Below are positions 19,493 to 26,767 of a stretch of DNA of 30,499 nt, in pieces; the first letter of the stretch is position 1, and the number at the start of each line of letters is the position of its first letter. Origin of the DNA: a virus; IMG/VR virus record IMGVR_UViG_3300035663_000070, positions 1 through 30,499 of that record, one strand, 5' to 3'. The position numbers were made by a program, and so were the translations under genes. The notes under the pieces are model-generated. The model was given only the letters and a program-made list of their open reading frames with translations, searched no databases and was not told the DNA's origin.

Positions 19493-19649
19493 GTCCATAC
19501 CCCATCTCATTCTCATCTAATAACATCTCACACTCATCACAAACATCATAATAAAGCGTACCTGTTTCTGGATCTTGAATTACCCGAATTCCCCCAATTT
19601 TTAGGCGAGCCATATTAGCCACATCTGATAAATATTTAACCTTAGTCAT
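19479..19649 (-). CDS. 56-residue zinc-ribbon-like protein
   Basis: The ATG at 19649 overlaps the stop of the upstream gene by eight bases and reads 56 codons to TGA at 19479. ARLKIGGIRVIQDPETGTL is followed by YYDVCDECEMLL and GYGHEC, giving a C-x2-C ... H-x-C set able to bind zinc. The overlap with both neighbours and the motif support it as real. Function unknown. Confidence 0.55.
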   Translation of the reverse strand: MTKVKYLSDVANMARLKIGGIRVIQDPETGTLYYDVCDECEMLLDENEMGYGHECQ

Positions 19650-19782
19650 TTTTTGCCACCTGGTCCTTTTCTATGATTAACTTCATTCGTTCCACTATTT
19701 TCTTAACTTCTGTATAATGCCATCCTGGTCTATCAACATAGCCATTTTCTAATTGAGATAGTACCCTAATAACCCATTCCAT
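19642..19782 (-). CDS. Hypothetical 46-residue protein
   Basis: From the ATG at 19782 it reads MEWVIRVLSQLENGYVDRPG and WHYTEVKKIVERMKLIIEK, two predicted helices joined by a short turn. The frame is open back to 19866, but that would overlap the preceding gene by 74 bases, so the shorter form is preferred. Its ribosome site is weak. Unknown. Confidence 0.45.
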   Translation of the reverse strand: MEWVIRVLSQLENGYVDRPGWHYTEVKKIVERMKLIIEKDQVAKND

Positions 19783-19792
19783 ATCTTGGCTA

Positions 19793-20005
19793 TTAATCAA
19801 GATAATCCTCTTTCCATTGCTGAACAAGAGCTTTGAGGTTATCAAGGATCTTATAGATTTGCCCAAAGTCAGGGTGATCTTTTATAATAATCCCGATCCT
19901 GGTATGTTCCATATCCTCAACAAAACCCCTAACGGTTTCTACACCTTTCTCTAATTCTTCAAGGGTCAAATCCATAGCCATTGCTTTAGCTATCTCCTGT
20001 TCCAT
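19793..20005 (-). CDS. Hypothetical helical protein
   Basis: 70 residues with AGAGGAT just before the ATG. Acidic and helical throughout (LTLEELEKGVETVRGFVEDM and FGQIYKILDNLKALVQQ). No family recognised. It overlaps the membrane micro-gene 19990-20127 by 16 bases. Confidence 0.55.
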   Translation of the reverse strand: MEQEIAKAMAMDLTLEELEKGVETVRGFVEDMEHTRIGIIIKDHPDFGQIYKILDNLKALVQQWKEDYLD

Positions 20006-20127
20006 TTATCCTCTTCTTTCCATTGAGTTCCATATTGATCATGCTTTTCAATTGCTCTTTTAACCACATGAATATGAAACTGAATGCCAGTAAATACACC
20101 AACTGCTAGTGCCAATATTGTCTTCAC
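19990..20127 (-). CDS. 45-residue membrane micro-protein
   Basis: A GTG start at 20127 has GGGAG six bases upstream. KTILALAVGVFTGIQFHIHV is a membrane helix, and the rest (KRAIEKHDQYGTQWKEEDK) is charged. It begins next to the stop of the 24-residue ORF 20129-20203 and overlaps the following gene, as expected for an operon of coupled genes. Confidence 0.5.
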   Translation of the reverse strand: MKTILALAVGVFTGIQFHIHVVKRAIEKHDQYGTQWKEEDKWNRR

Positions 20128-20128
20128 C

Positions 20129-20203
20129 TTAACTCCCTACTACTACTAGTATTATAATAAAACCCATAATTGCTAACATTACCCTAACTTCATCAAAACC
20201 CAT
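20129..20203 (-). CDS. 24-residue membrane micro-protein
   Basis: The ATG shares its A with the stop of the 20203 gene (TAATG), with CAGGAG upstream. The peptide MGFDEVRVMLAIMGFIIILV plus VVGS is one hydrophobic helix. Its stop falls just before the GGTG start of the next gene. Very short, so support is the coupling and ribosome site only. Confidence 0.4.
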   Translation of the reverse strand: MGFDEVRVMLAIMGFIIILVVVGS

Positions 20204-20532
20204 TACAACTCCTGTTTCTTCAAACCAAAACCACGAACATCATCATATTCAATGATCTGATTCAAGCCATTTTTGATAACCTTTGTCTGATGCAAAGCGC
20301 AACAATAATCCTGGTTATACCTGCTTAGTTTAGTCTCACATTCAACATAACAGCAAATCCCAGTATTTACCTTTGTCACATCAAAATCAATAGCCAAAAA
20401 GCGATTAGTTATCCTGCGCTTTCTTGACTCTTGCCTTTTACGATTTGCTTCAGTCCGAAAGTTAGGATCAACCTTCATCAGCTCTTTTTTCTTTTCGTAT
20501 TTCAATTTTCTTGACTCTGGACTGTATGCCAT
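20203..20532 (-). CDS. Small basic protein with cysteine/histidine cluster
   Basis: 109 residues with AAGGGAAT before the ATG. The N-terminal half is very basic (RKLKYEKKKELMKV and RTEANRKRQESRKRRITNRF). The C-terminal half has a metal-site-like cluster, CCYVECETKLSRYNQDYCCALH. The form resembles the small zinc-binding accessory proteins found beside phage HNH nucleases. A related basic/cysteine N-terminus occurs in the HNH protein at 27324. DNA binding is plausible; family unknown. Confidence 0.58.
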   Translation of the reverse strand: MAYSPESRKLKYEKKKELMKVDPNFRTEANRKRQESRKRRITNRFLAIDFDVTKVNTGICCYVECETKLSRYNQDYCCALHQTKVIKNGLNQIIEYDDVRGFGLKKQEL

Positions 20533-20591
20533 TTATTCCCTTTTATATATGATAAAAATATTGTTGATATATTACTTTTTCCTAATGATAA

Positions 20592-21140
20592 TTACAGCTC
20601 AATCTTAGGATAGTTTCCTAAGTTATATTCATTCAAATCTAGTTGATCTTTAAACCTTGTTAATGTCTGAGCATAAGGCGTAGCTGATTCTGAACTCATT
20701 ATTGATCTACCATCAAATTCATCTAAAATCTGTCTTCTGACATAAAGGAAATTACTTTCCCATTTCTCAGGCTCAATCATATCGTGAATCCTTTGAAGGA
20801 CTTTTAACATACCCAATGAGTTATCTGTAACTTCCCAGTTTTCACAAGATACTTTTACAGCATCAATTACAAATGTATTATCAACAGTTTGTGATTCCAA
20901 TTGCTCGTCATAAACTTCATCACTAATGATATGACCAACGGCACACTTAAGGGTATCAATAATCTGACCGTCATCATTTCTTATAAAACCACGGTAAGAA
21001 CAATCTCCACTCTCTTCATATTCGTCAGTATCATAATTCATGAAACTCTCAACTGATTTCTTATTTTGCTTCAAAAGCTTTGTAACAATATAATCCATCA
21101 CCTGCATATCATTTTCTAAATCACTCAATTCAATAGCCAT
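20592..21140 (-). CDS. Hypothetical protein, KCAVGH family (paralog of 23670)
   Basis: 182 residues with GGAGG upstream. DYIVTKLLKQNKKSVESFM, CSYRGFIRNDDGQIIDTLKC, CAVGHIISDEVYDEQLESQ, then NWEVTDNSL and IHDMIEPEKWESNF align in order with the protein at 23670-24068. It has about 40 extra C-terminal residues. Proteins with a C-x-x-G-(H/C)-(I/L) core of this sort are common in phages as hypotheticals. The cysteines may bind a metal. Function unknown. Confidence 0.65.
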   Translation of the reverse strand: MAIELSDLENDMQVMDYIVTKLLKQNKKSVESFMNYDTDEYEESGDCSYRGFIRNDDGQIIDTLKCAVGHIISDEVYDEQLESQTVDNTFVIDAVKVSCENWEVTDNSLGMLKVLQRIHDMIEPEKWESNFLYVRRQILDEFDGRSIMSSESATPYAQTLTRFKDQLDLNEYNLGNYPKIEL

Positions 21141-21191
21141 TTTAAAATGCCTCCATTTAGCTCTATTTGGCTCTATTTTCGTTTTTAAAGG

Positions 21192-21227
21192 TTAAATACC
21201 CCAGATATACTTACCTGGGGTATTTAA
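21192..21227 (-). terminator. Terminator between 21234 and 20592
   Basis: TTAAATACCCCAG (21192-21204) and CTGGGGTATTTAA (21215-21227) form a perfect 13-bp stem with a 10-nt loop. The flanks are T-rich on the minus strand. It should end transcripts of the 21234-25465 gene run. Confidence 0.82.
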
Positions 21228-21233
21228 CAAAGA

Positions 21234-21431
21234 TTAAGCTTTTATATCGGCTTGATATTCAGCGTGAATATATTTCCAATATTTCTTTAATTCTGCATTT
21301 GTAGCTTCAGATGAATCTATGCCGTTAGATACAGTATGTTGGAAATCTAAAAGAATTTCAGCATAATCATCATCACATCCAAGTGCATCTTTTACCATAC
21401 TTCTCCAATAGGCTGGATATTTATTTTTCAC
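21234..21431 (-). CDS. Hypothetical 65-residue protein
   Basis: It starts with GTG overlapping the stop of the upstream gene (GTGA). YPAYWRSMVKDALGCDDDYA and AELKKYWKYIHAEYQADIK are amphipathic and aromatic. No family recognised. Last gene before terminator 21192. Confidence 0.55.
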   Translation of the reverse strand: MKNKYPAYWRSMVKDALGCDDDYAEILLDFQHTVSNGIDSSEATNAELKKYWKYIHAEYQADIKA

Positions 21432-22057
21432 GATACTACCGCTTCTTTCTTAATGTAATAAGGTTGCTTCATTTCGTCACAAGCCAAACCAATTTCTTCA
21501 TTCAGAATTCTAGTCAATACATCTATTGCCATAAGGTAATCAATAGTATTAAAGTTAATCTGAAGATCTTCGGCATCCCATTCGTAACCTTCATCTTCAG
21601 CATCATCCATTGAACTAAACTCTTCCAATTCCAATTCAGGATATTTACCTGGCTCATGCTTCATTAGCCATTTCCAAATACAACCACTATCTCCGAAGTA
21701 AATATTTCTACCTTCTTCTCGTGTAAACCCTAAGAATTCATTTGCCGTTTGTTCAAAAGAATAAACATGATCTGAATGACTATCTATTGATAACCACGAA
21801 GGCGCTTTCCATTCATTAGCAATTGCTGTAGCAAATCCTGCAATACAACCCATTGATGTACAATTAAAAATATCTGTACCTTCATCAATACGAGTAACTC
21901 TTGTTGCTGGATATCCACTTGCTAATTCATCATCTTCAAACACATAAGTTTCATGATGTTCATGATTGAGTTTGCCAATAAAAACATTCATGTTGAATTT
22001 TTTTCTACCATCAAACTTAATAGCATCAATTACTCTTTGCAGATTTTCCTTATTCAT
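21428..22057 (-). CDS. Hypothetical protein with CTSMGCIAG core
   Basis: 209 residues. FNCTSMGCIAGFATAIANEW resembles the Cys-x4-Cys-I-A-G core of a group of phage hypotheticals, followed by an aromatic, acidic C-terminal domain with a second cysteine region (FGDSGCIWKWLMKHE). It may belong to the same broad group as the 20592/23670 proteins, which share a C-x-x-G pattern. The ATG overlaps the preceding stop (ATGA). Function unknown. Confidence 0.62.
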   Translation of the reverse strand: MNKENLQRVIDAIKFDGRKKFNMNVFIGKLNHEHHETYVFEDDELASGYPATRVTRIDEGTDIFNCTSMGCIAGFATAIANEWKAPSWLSIDSHSDHVYSFEQTANEFLGFTREEGRNIYFGDSGCIWKWLMKHEPGKYPELELEEFSSMDDAEDEGYEWDAEDLQINFNTIDYLMAIDVLTRILNEEIGLACDEMKQPYYIKKEAVVS

Positions 22058-22200
22058 TTTAGCTCCTTGTAATTTCCGTTTGTTGTTTCTTTTAGGTTTG
22101 TATAAATAATAACTTGACCTTCATTATCTTCATCAAAAGAACAATTAGGCAAAAGCTTTTCTATCTTTGACCGTAATTGATTTCCATCTATTTTACTCAT
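22054..22200 (-). CDS. 48-residue hypothetical protein
   Basis: The ATG at 22200 overlaps the end of the 22193 gene by eight bases, and the stop overlaps the next start in ATGA. The peptide (SKIDGNQLRSKIEKLLPNCS then DEDNEGQVIIYTNLKE) looks like a helix plus beta-hairpin. Its last codons contain AAGGAGC, which serves as the ribosome site of gene 21428. Unknown function. Confidence 0.52.
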   Translation of the reverse strand: MSKIDGNQLRSKIEKLLPNCSFDEDNEGQVIIYTNLKETTNGNYKELK

Positions 22201-22435
22201 TTGTAACCCATCCATCATATTCGTTGATTGTATCTACAATTTGATCATATATTCTTGCTTGTATATGCTCAGTCATATCGTCAAACTCATTGACTACTTT
22301 TGACCAAGCTTCTTCTTTTATTTCTTGATCATATGCGCTTTCAAATAATTCTTTACCCCAGTATGCAATACAAATTTCTTCATCTTGGTCTAAATAATCA
22401 TTTAGCATCTTGATCGCTTCTTTTACTGTTGTCAT
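22193..22435 (-). CDS. Hypothetical 80-residue phage protein
   Basis: From the ATG at 22435, which overlaps the preceding stop (ATGA); the longer frame to 22489 lies inside the neighbour. TTVKEAIKMLNDYLDQDEEI and CIAYWGKELFESA form a pattern (helix, then a short strand with YWGKE) that I associate with small phage hypotheticals. Acidic. Unknown function. Confidence 0.58.
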   Translation of the reverse strand: MTTVKEAIKMLNDYLDQDEEICIAYWGKELFESAYDQEIKEEAWSKVVNEFDDMTEHIQARIYDQIVDTINEYDGWVTNE

Positions 22436-22758
22436 GCTATAAACTCCAATGCATTCTCTACTCTTAGGAAATCTAAAACCTGGAGCCATTTCTCATCCTT
22501 AAGCGCACCCAAATCATAGAAGTCTTTCTCCAGCTTATCGTTCAACCCAAGATCAGCTAATTCCTTTATACAAGAAACGAACTCAGGCTTATTAGTTTCA
22601 AAATGAGTAATTTTGCCTGTAAGTGGATTTCTTACATAAACAAATTTTGCATCCTGACAAGGAATCAATAAGCTATAATTTCCATTAATCGCTCCTTGAA
22701 TCAATTGTTCTTGCTCTGTCTTTTTGTCTAGCTTTACTGCAGTCTTTTTAGTTGCCAT
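22432..22758 (-). CDS. Hypothetical 108-residue protein
   Basis: A basic N-terminus (ATKKTAVKLDKKTEQEQ) is followed by a beta-rich core (YSLLIPCQDAKFVYVRNP, TGKITHFETN) and a helical C-terminus. It overlaps its upstream neighbour by 11 bases and its downstream one by four. No family recognised. Confidence 0.58.
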   Translation of the reverse strand: MATKKTAVKLDKKTEQEQLIQGAINGNYSLLIPCQDAKFVYVRNPLTGKITHFETNKPEFVSCIKELADLGLNDKLEKDFYDLGALKDEKWLQVLDFLRVENALEFIA

Positions 22759-22999
22759 TATTAATACTCAATCTTTCTTGTAGTAGTTGTAACATTCTTG
22801 TATCTTGTTCCATGATCTTATCGTTATCTAATTTCACCCATTCACCAGTACCCATATTAAAAACTGGGGTTGGATAAAATACTTCAACATTTTCCATGTC
22901 TAGATCAAAATTGATTTTATCATCTTTATCAAGCCAAGCTTTTACAATAAAGTGATGTTCTTTTCTATGGATATCTCCGTGTCTAATGTCTCTCGTCAT
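22748..22999 (-). CDS. Hypothetical 83-residue protein
   Basis: From the ATG at 22999, with AAAGGAAAG upstream; the ORF runs to 23020 with no better site. RHGDIHRKEHHFIVKAWLDK is histidine-rich and could bind a metal. DMENVEVFYPTPVFNMGTGE follows, then a C-terminal helix. Unknown function. Confidence 0.56.
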   Translation of the reverse strand: MTRDIRHGDIHRKEHHFIVKAWLDKDDKINFDLDMENVEVFYPTPVFNMGTGEWVKLDNDKIMEQDTRMLQLLQERLSINNGN

Positions 23000-23387
23000 A
23001 ATCTTTCCTTTGCATATCAATAAGTATATTCTTGGCTATGTCCATAGCTTCATAGATATCATAAAGAACAATATCCAAGTGTTCCCCATCTTGATCATAA
23101 AGATCAAACCAGGGATTCATTTGAACCTTATTCTGATCGTATAATTCATTTAAATCATCATCGGTTTTAATATCATTGTTGATCAGCTCAATATAATCTG
23201 CAATCTGTTCTCCATTGTGATTGATACGCATTTCACCATCACAATAGATACTAATAGATTTACCTTTAAGGTCTGCATTACTGACAGTAATTGCTAAATT
23301 AGACCCCAAGCCTTCACAAAAGAATTCTGGATTCTTTTGATCTTCAGATATATCAAATCTAGTTTCATACATTGTTATTGCGCTCAT
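22983..23387 (-). CDS. Hypothetical acidic protein
   Basis: 134 residues with AAAGGATAACTG before the ATG. Acidic and mixed alpha/beta (LAITVSNADLKGKSISIYCD, then PWFDLYDQDGEHLDIVLYDI and a C-terminal helix). No family recognised. It overlaps both neighbours by 17-23 bases. Confidence 0.58.
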   Translation of the reverse strand: MSAITMYETRFDISEDQKNPEFFCEGLGSNLAITVSNADLKGKSISIYCDGEMRINHNGEQIADYIELINNDIKTDDDLNELYDQNKVQMNPWFDLYDQDGEHLDIVLYDIYEAMDIAKNILIDMQRKDYDERH

Positions 23388-23667
23388 CAGTTATCCTTTC
23401 AATAGCTTCATGAAATGCAATCAGTTTTTTTGCAACCGCTTCTATTTCTTTCTGATTTAAGATTTCAACAGATTCATTAAATGATTCAATCAATCGCTCG
23501 GCATCTGATAAATAGATACCGTCACCTTGATATTCACTTATATACTCTTCATATTTAGTATTAAATACTGTTTTTCCATCCATAAAATCAGACTCAGCTT
23601 CAACATTATGAAACCAAGTATTGTCAGTAGTATCATAACCTAAAATGTAATTATATATTAATGCCAT
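23365..23667 (-). CDS. Hypothetical acidic protein
   Basis: 100 residues. YNYILGYDTTDNTWFHNVEA then a long acidic helical half (LSDAERLIESFNESVEILNQ and EIEAVAKKLIAFHEAIERI). It follows the 23670 gene by two bases. Unknown function. Confidence 0.56.
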   Translation of the reverse strand: MALIYNYILGYDTTDNTWFHNVEAESDFMDGKTVFNTKYEEYISEYQGDGIYLSDAERLIESFNESVEILNQKEIEAVAKKLIAFHEAIERITDERNNNV

Positions 23668-23669
23668 AA

Positions 23670-24068
23670 CTAACCTGCCTGTATATATTCACCGATAGGG
23701 CTAAAGTAACCTTCAAAGTGATCCAACTTCAAACCCCATTGATCATTTTCATATTCATCATGAATGTGCTGTAATTCATTTAACATATTGTCATTCACTA
23801 CCCAATTAGTAATTGAACCTGAAACAGCTCTCATAACATCTTGATTACTTGCAGAAAGGTTTTCAATCTTTTCTGAATACCAATCCTCATCTATTAGACA
23901 ACCAACAGCACACATCAATACTTTACCGCTTTCATTTTGAGAACGGTATTGACATTGTAATGACCAAGGGTCTAATGATCTTTCATTTTGTTTTAAAAGA
24001 TGATCTTTAACATATTGAAATACATCGTAATCAGTCTTCAATTCATTTAGATTTTTGTTTACCATCAT
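23670..24068 (-). CDS. Hypothetical protein, KCAVGH family (paralog of 20592)
   Basis: 132 residues. DVFQYVKDHLLKQNERSLDP, CQYRSQNESGKVLMCAVGC, NWVVNDNMLNELQHIHDEYE and DQWGL align with the 20592 protein. Conserved cysteines are in CAVGC (CAVGH there). The start at 24068 overlaps the preceding stop (ATGA), with a second ATG immediately after. Function unknown; two diverged copies in one operon suggest partners or a duplication. Confidence 0.63.
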   Translation of the reverse strand: MMVNKNLNELKTDYDVFQYVKDHLLKQNERSLDPWSLQCQYRSQNESGKVLMCAVGCLIDEDWYSEKIENLSASNQDVMRAVSGSITNWVVNDNMLNELQHIHDEYENDQWGLKLDHFEGYFSPIGEYIQAG

Positions 24069-24385
24069 GACTTAACCTTCCCATATTTAATTTTTGTAAC
24101 AATATCGTTAGCCCATCTATTAGCGTCAGCTTCAGCTGTTTCACCAAGAAATGCATCTTCCCAAAAATTACCTGTTAGTTTGTCAGTAATTTCAACTCTT
24201 TGATATGCACCACCCATAATGTGTTTTTTATCTGAACCATAAGCGTATTCCGCATCTGCTTCAAAATAAACAACCTCTATATACCATTTATCAAACACCG
24301 AGTTTTCTCGGTGTTCAATAACATTAGTTTCATACCAATTTGAAACTCTTGGATACATATTTATTTGACTTGGTTTAATACTCAT
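24065..24385 (-). CDS. Hypothetical 106-residue protein
   Basis: Aromatic and acidic (NMYPRVSNWYETNVIEHREN, DKWYIEVVYFEADAEYAYG), ending in a helix (TAEADANRWANDIVTKIKYG). Overlaps both neighbours by four bases. No family recognised. Confidence 0.58.
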   Translation of the reverse strand: MSIKPSQINMYPRVSNWYETNVIEHRENSVFDKWYIEVVYFEADAEYAYGSDKKHIMGGAYQRVEITDKLTGNFWEDAFLGETAEADANRWANDIVTKIKYGKVKS

Positions 24386-24831
24386 GCGAATACTTCCTTT
24401 TCAAATTGTTCTTCTAGTTTCTTTAAACGATATTGCATTTGTGTAGATGTAAGATCAACTCTTTGATTACGAATTACATTCTTAATCCATTGATTTCTAG
24501 TAATGGTTGAATGGTTTGTATGCAAACCAATATACTTAACCAATTCTTTTGCTTCTAACGGCTTGTCTACATAACTGTCTACTTCTTCATTATACTCAGT
24601 TGTAAGAAAAGTCTTATACATTTCTTCACACAATTTCAATCTTGCATACCATTCACCTACATTTTTATAAGTAATTGAACCAAGCGCAACCATACCGCCA
24701 GCAAAAATCAAACCCTTAAGAAATGGTTTTACATCCTTATAGGTATCTCCAAACTGTTTGTATTCTGTATACGCTTCATCATAGTTATCTTTGTACATTG
24801 CAATATCTGATATATCGTAATTTAATGGCAT
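24382..24831 (-). CDS. Hypothetical protein with one membrane-like segment
   Basis: 149 residues. FLKGLIFAGGMVALGSITY (about residues 37-55) is hydrophobic enough for a membrane span. The C-terminal half is basic and helical (HSTITRNQWIKNVIRNQRVD, TSTQMQYRLKKLEEQFEKE) and might bind nucleic acid. The start lies just behind the preceding stop. Unknown function. Confidence 0.58.
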   Translation of the reverse strand: MPLNYDISDIAMYKDNYDEAYTEYKQFGDTYKDVKPFLKGLIFAGGMVALGSITYKNVGEWYARLKLCEEMYKTFLTTEYNEEVDSYVDKPLEAKELVKYIGLHTNHSTITRNQWIKNVIRNQRVDLTSTQMQYRLKKLEEQFEKEVFA

Positions 24832-24832
24832 T

Positions 24833-25078
24833 TTATTTTCCTTCTTTGTTTTGTTGATCGTATTCTTCTATTACTTTAGGTAAAAGCACATTGATATCAT
24901 GTGCTTTCATGAATCCAACTAAATTGTAATCCCCGCTATTTGGTAAATAGTCACCTTCACTATTTGCCATAAGGTTTGTAACGCCTCTCACTTCATCTAA
25001 TGTTGATGTTATTGAACTAACACCTACTACCTTCTCTTCTTTATAAAAAAGAATTGCATATTCATTATTGTCTGTCAT
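24833..25078 (-). CDS. Hypothetical 81-residue protein
   Basis: NNEYAILFYKEEKVVGVSSI, then an acidic helical part and a beta-rich end (NSGDYNLVGFMKAHDINVLL). It begins directly after the stop of the DUF3846-like gene. No family recognised. Confidence 0.57.
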   Translation of the reverse strand: MTDNNEYAILFYKEEKVVGVSSITSTLDEVRGVTNLMANSEGDYLPNSGDYNLVGFMKAHDINVLLPKVIEEYDQQNKEGK

Positions 25079-25465
25079 TTATTTATTCTCATCTTTCTGT
25101 GATAGAACTTTGTGTGCAAATACAAATGCTTCAAAATCAAGAATATCGTTTTCAGTTAGTGAACATTGCTCCCTTTCATCATCCAATTTTGTGTAAATAA
25201 CATCGCCTGAAACGAAATCATTAAATCCTTTTAGGCTGTCTCTTTCCTTAAGAATATTCCAATACCACCATTTAGTAGCAAGGTCATTCATTCCCTTATT
25301 AAATTTGCCTTCCTCATTCAGCCAATAACCAGTGTTATTTTTTGGATCAATCGTAATCCATTGAATAAAACCCCCAACATGTTTTTGTAGTTCTTGAAGT
25401 GTCATTTTTTCATTTTTGAAAATCATTTCTATTTCACTATTTTCTTTAATTAATATGTATTTCAT
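25079..25465 (-). CDS. DUF3846-like protein
   Basis: 128 residues from the ATG at 25465 with AGGAG upstream; the frame extends to 25522 into the terminator-like hairpin, which is less likely to be coding. TLQELQKHVGGFIQWITIDP, GYWLNEEGKFNKGMNDLATK and FNDFVSGDVIYTKLDDE follow the DUF3846 pattern (vGG.ie..., neeGk...N..At, GdVv). DUF3846 proteins are common in phages and conjugative elements; function is not established. First gene of the 21234-25465 run. Confidence 0.72.
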   Translation of the reverse strand: MKYILIKENSEIEMIFKNEKMTLQELQKHVGGFIQWITIDPKNNTGYWLNEEGKFNKGMNDLATKWWYWNILKERDSLKGFNDFVSGDVIYTKLDDEREQCSLTENDILDFEAFVFAHKVLSQKDENK

Positions 25466-25502
25466 GTTTATGTAGCTCCTAATTTGTGTTTGTATATAGA
25501 AA

Positions 25503-25635
25503 AAGACATAGGCGAAAAACATTTATGAAGTACCAATGAAACTAAAAACTCCATATTTGACATTTCCCATTCATACCCCAAATGAGCAAATGCATATTTT
25601 TCTTAACCCGAAAGGTTGGGCTTAGCCTATGTCTT
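25503..25635 (-). terminator. Long-range inverted repeat downstream of tRNA-Arg
   Basis: AAGACATAGGC (25503-25513) and GCCTATGTCTT (25625-25635) are perfect 11-bp complements 111 nt apart. On the minus strand the second arm to be transcribed ends in GTCTTTTTC, so the structure can end the tRNA transcript. Inside, AACC/GGTT around CGAAA forms a small hairpin. No ORF fills the loop, so it could also be a small RNA cut from the tRNA transcript. Confidence 0.5.
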
Positions 25636-25637
25636 AG

Positions 25638-25711
25638 CGTATCCGATAGGAATTGAACCTATAACCTACAGATTAGAAGTCTGTTGCTCTATCCAATTGA
25701 GCTACGGATAC
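25638..25711 (-). tRNA. tRNA-Arg (anticodon UCU)
   Basis: On the minus strand: acceptor GTATCCG/CGGATAC, D-arm AGCTCAATTGGATAGAGC, anticodon stem ACAGA/TCTGT around CTTCTAA (anticodon TCT), T-arm ATAGG/CCTAT with TTCAATT. The discriminator is G; CCA is not encoded. It reads AGA, a codon used often in the AT-rich genes here but probably rare in a G+C-richer host. Confidence 0.93.
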
Positions 25712-25784
25712 ATAAACATATTGGTTAAACTCGGCTTTTGCATATGTTAGACAAATAGTTTTTTCCAGGCTTTAACCAAACCTG

Positions 25785-26022
25785 TTTTTAATATCAGAGT
25801 ATAATCAGATATGAGGATTATACATACTATTACAATGACCAAAAAGAACAGCATTTCCTGATATTAAAAAATTGGTATTAGAATATAACCTTATACAAAG
25901 GCTATACCAGAATAGTAAAACCGTTCCCACTAGAATTACTATTCTGTTTCTAATACCAAAACTTAAGTTGATGTTTCTTCAGCGTAAAAGATCAGATAAT
26001 CTTTTGCATAAAGAAACACCAA
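25785..26022. ncRNA. Cluster of three nested stem-loops, possible structured RNAs
   Basis: No ORF. Unit 1: TTTTTAATATCAG/CTGATATTAAAAA (25785-25797 with 25858-25870) encloses GTATAATC/GATTATAC (25799-25806 with 25816-25823). Unit 2: TTGGTATTAGAA/TTCTAATACCAA (25872-25883 with 25948-25959) encloses two hairpins. One is TATA-CCTT/AAGG-TATA (25884-25906). The other is CAGAATAGTAA/TTACTATTCTG (25908-25918 with 25936-25946). Unit 3: TTGATGTTTCTT/AAGAAACACCAA (25968-25979 with 26011-26022, one mismatch) encloses AAAAGAT/ATCTTTT. The strand is uncertain; neighbours are on the minus strand. No known RNA family is recognised. Confidence 0.5.
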
Positions 26023-26084
26023 CAATCTTTTAATCAATCTATACTAAAGTTGAGTGCATTTATTTTCATAAGAAACTCTTTCTA

Positions 26085-26621
26085 CTAGTTAGATATTTTC
26101 CAATTCATTAGCTTGCCTTTTGAATTGTCCATGATATATTTTGCAACACTCAAATTGCAATCTATGTCTAATAGACCATCCAAATCTGTACCGCAAACAT
26201 TTTTAGTTACTGTTTTCCATGAACTATTAATTTGAACCAATCCTCTGTCAATAGAACCATTCTTATTCAAAGTCCAAATAACCTTTCCATTTGAATCAAA
26301 TTTTGCATTTATTGCTTTAGGATTACAACCACTTTCTCTCCAAGCAATATATGAAAATACTTGTACAGGTAATCCATACTCTCTAAATTTAGCGTGATGC
26401 TGAGGACAACGCTTTTTCTTATCATCAGGTACTCTATGATCTAACCACTCAGGTCTATCAATAGCCATTGGTTTACTATTAACCTCAGCTATATCAATAA
26501 CTACTGAATATGAATTTGTATTAACATAATTCACTTCACCACTAGAAGCGTAAGCAATTGAGCCTACGATTCCTATATACATACTTATAATTACACTTAT
26601 TAAAGAACTTTTTGTCTTCAT
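26085..26621 (-). CDS. Secreted lysozyme-like (SLT-type) protein
   Basis: 178 residues with GGAGG before the ATG. A signal peptide is clear: basic start, ISVIISMYIGIVGSIAYA, likely cut after A25 (A-Y-A). The mature part has FSYIAWRESGCNP, with E96 the catalytic glutamate of the lysozyme-like/transglycosylase fold, then GLVQINSSW and CNLSVAKYIMD, which are typical of SLT domains. It would cut peptidoglycan outside the membrane. It may be an endolysin exported by the host Sec system, or a wall-remodelling enzyme. Two cysteines (C72 and C148 region) could form a disulfide. Confidence 0.8.
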   Translation of the reverse strand: MKTKSSLISVIISMYIGIVGSIAYASSGEVNYVNTNSYSVVIDIAEVNSKPMAIDRPEWLDHRVPDDKKKRCPQHHAKFREYGLPVQVFSYIAWRESGCNPKAINAKFDSNGKVIWTLNKNGSIDRGLVQINSSWKTVTKNVCGTDLDGLLDIDCNLSVAKYIMDNSKGKLMNWKISN

Positions 26622-26767
26622 TTTGCCTCCATAGTTTAGGTTTTGCGATTAGTTCGCATTAGCATAGCTTTAGATGCAAAACGAGGGCAATCTACAAATT
26701 TGCTCACTCGCTTTACAGATTTTTTATCTTATAAAGTAATCTCCATCCTCATTAAATGCAATAAAAA

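Noticed and set aside
25785-26022. Additional tRNAs or hammerhead ribozymes in the nested stem-loops
   Set aside because: Outer stems are 12-13 bp rather than 7, no T-loop consensus is present, and the CTGATGA...GAAA hammerhead core is absent on both strands.
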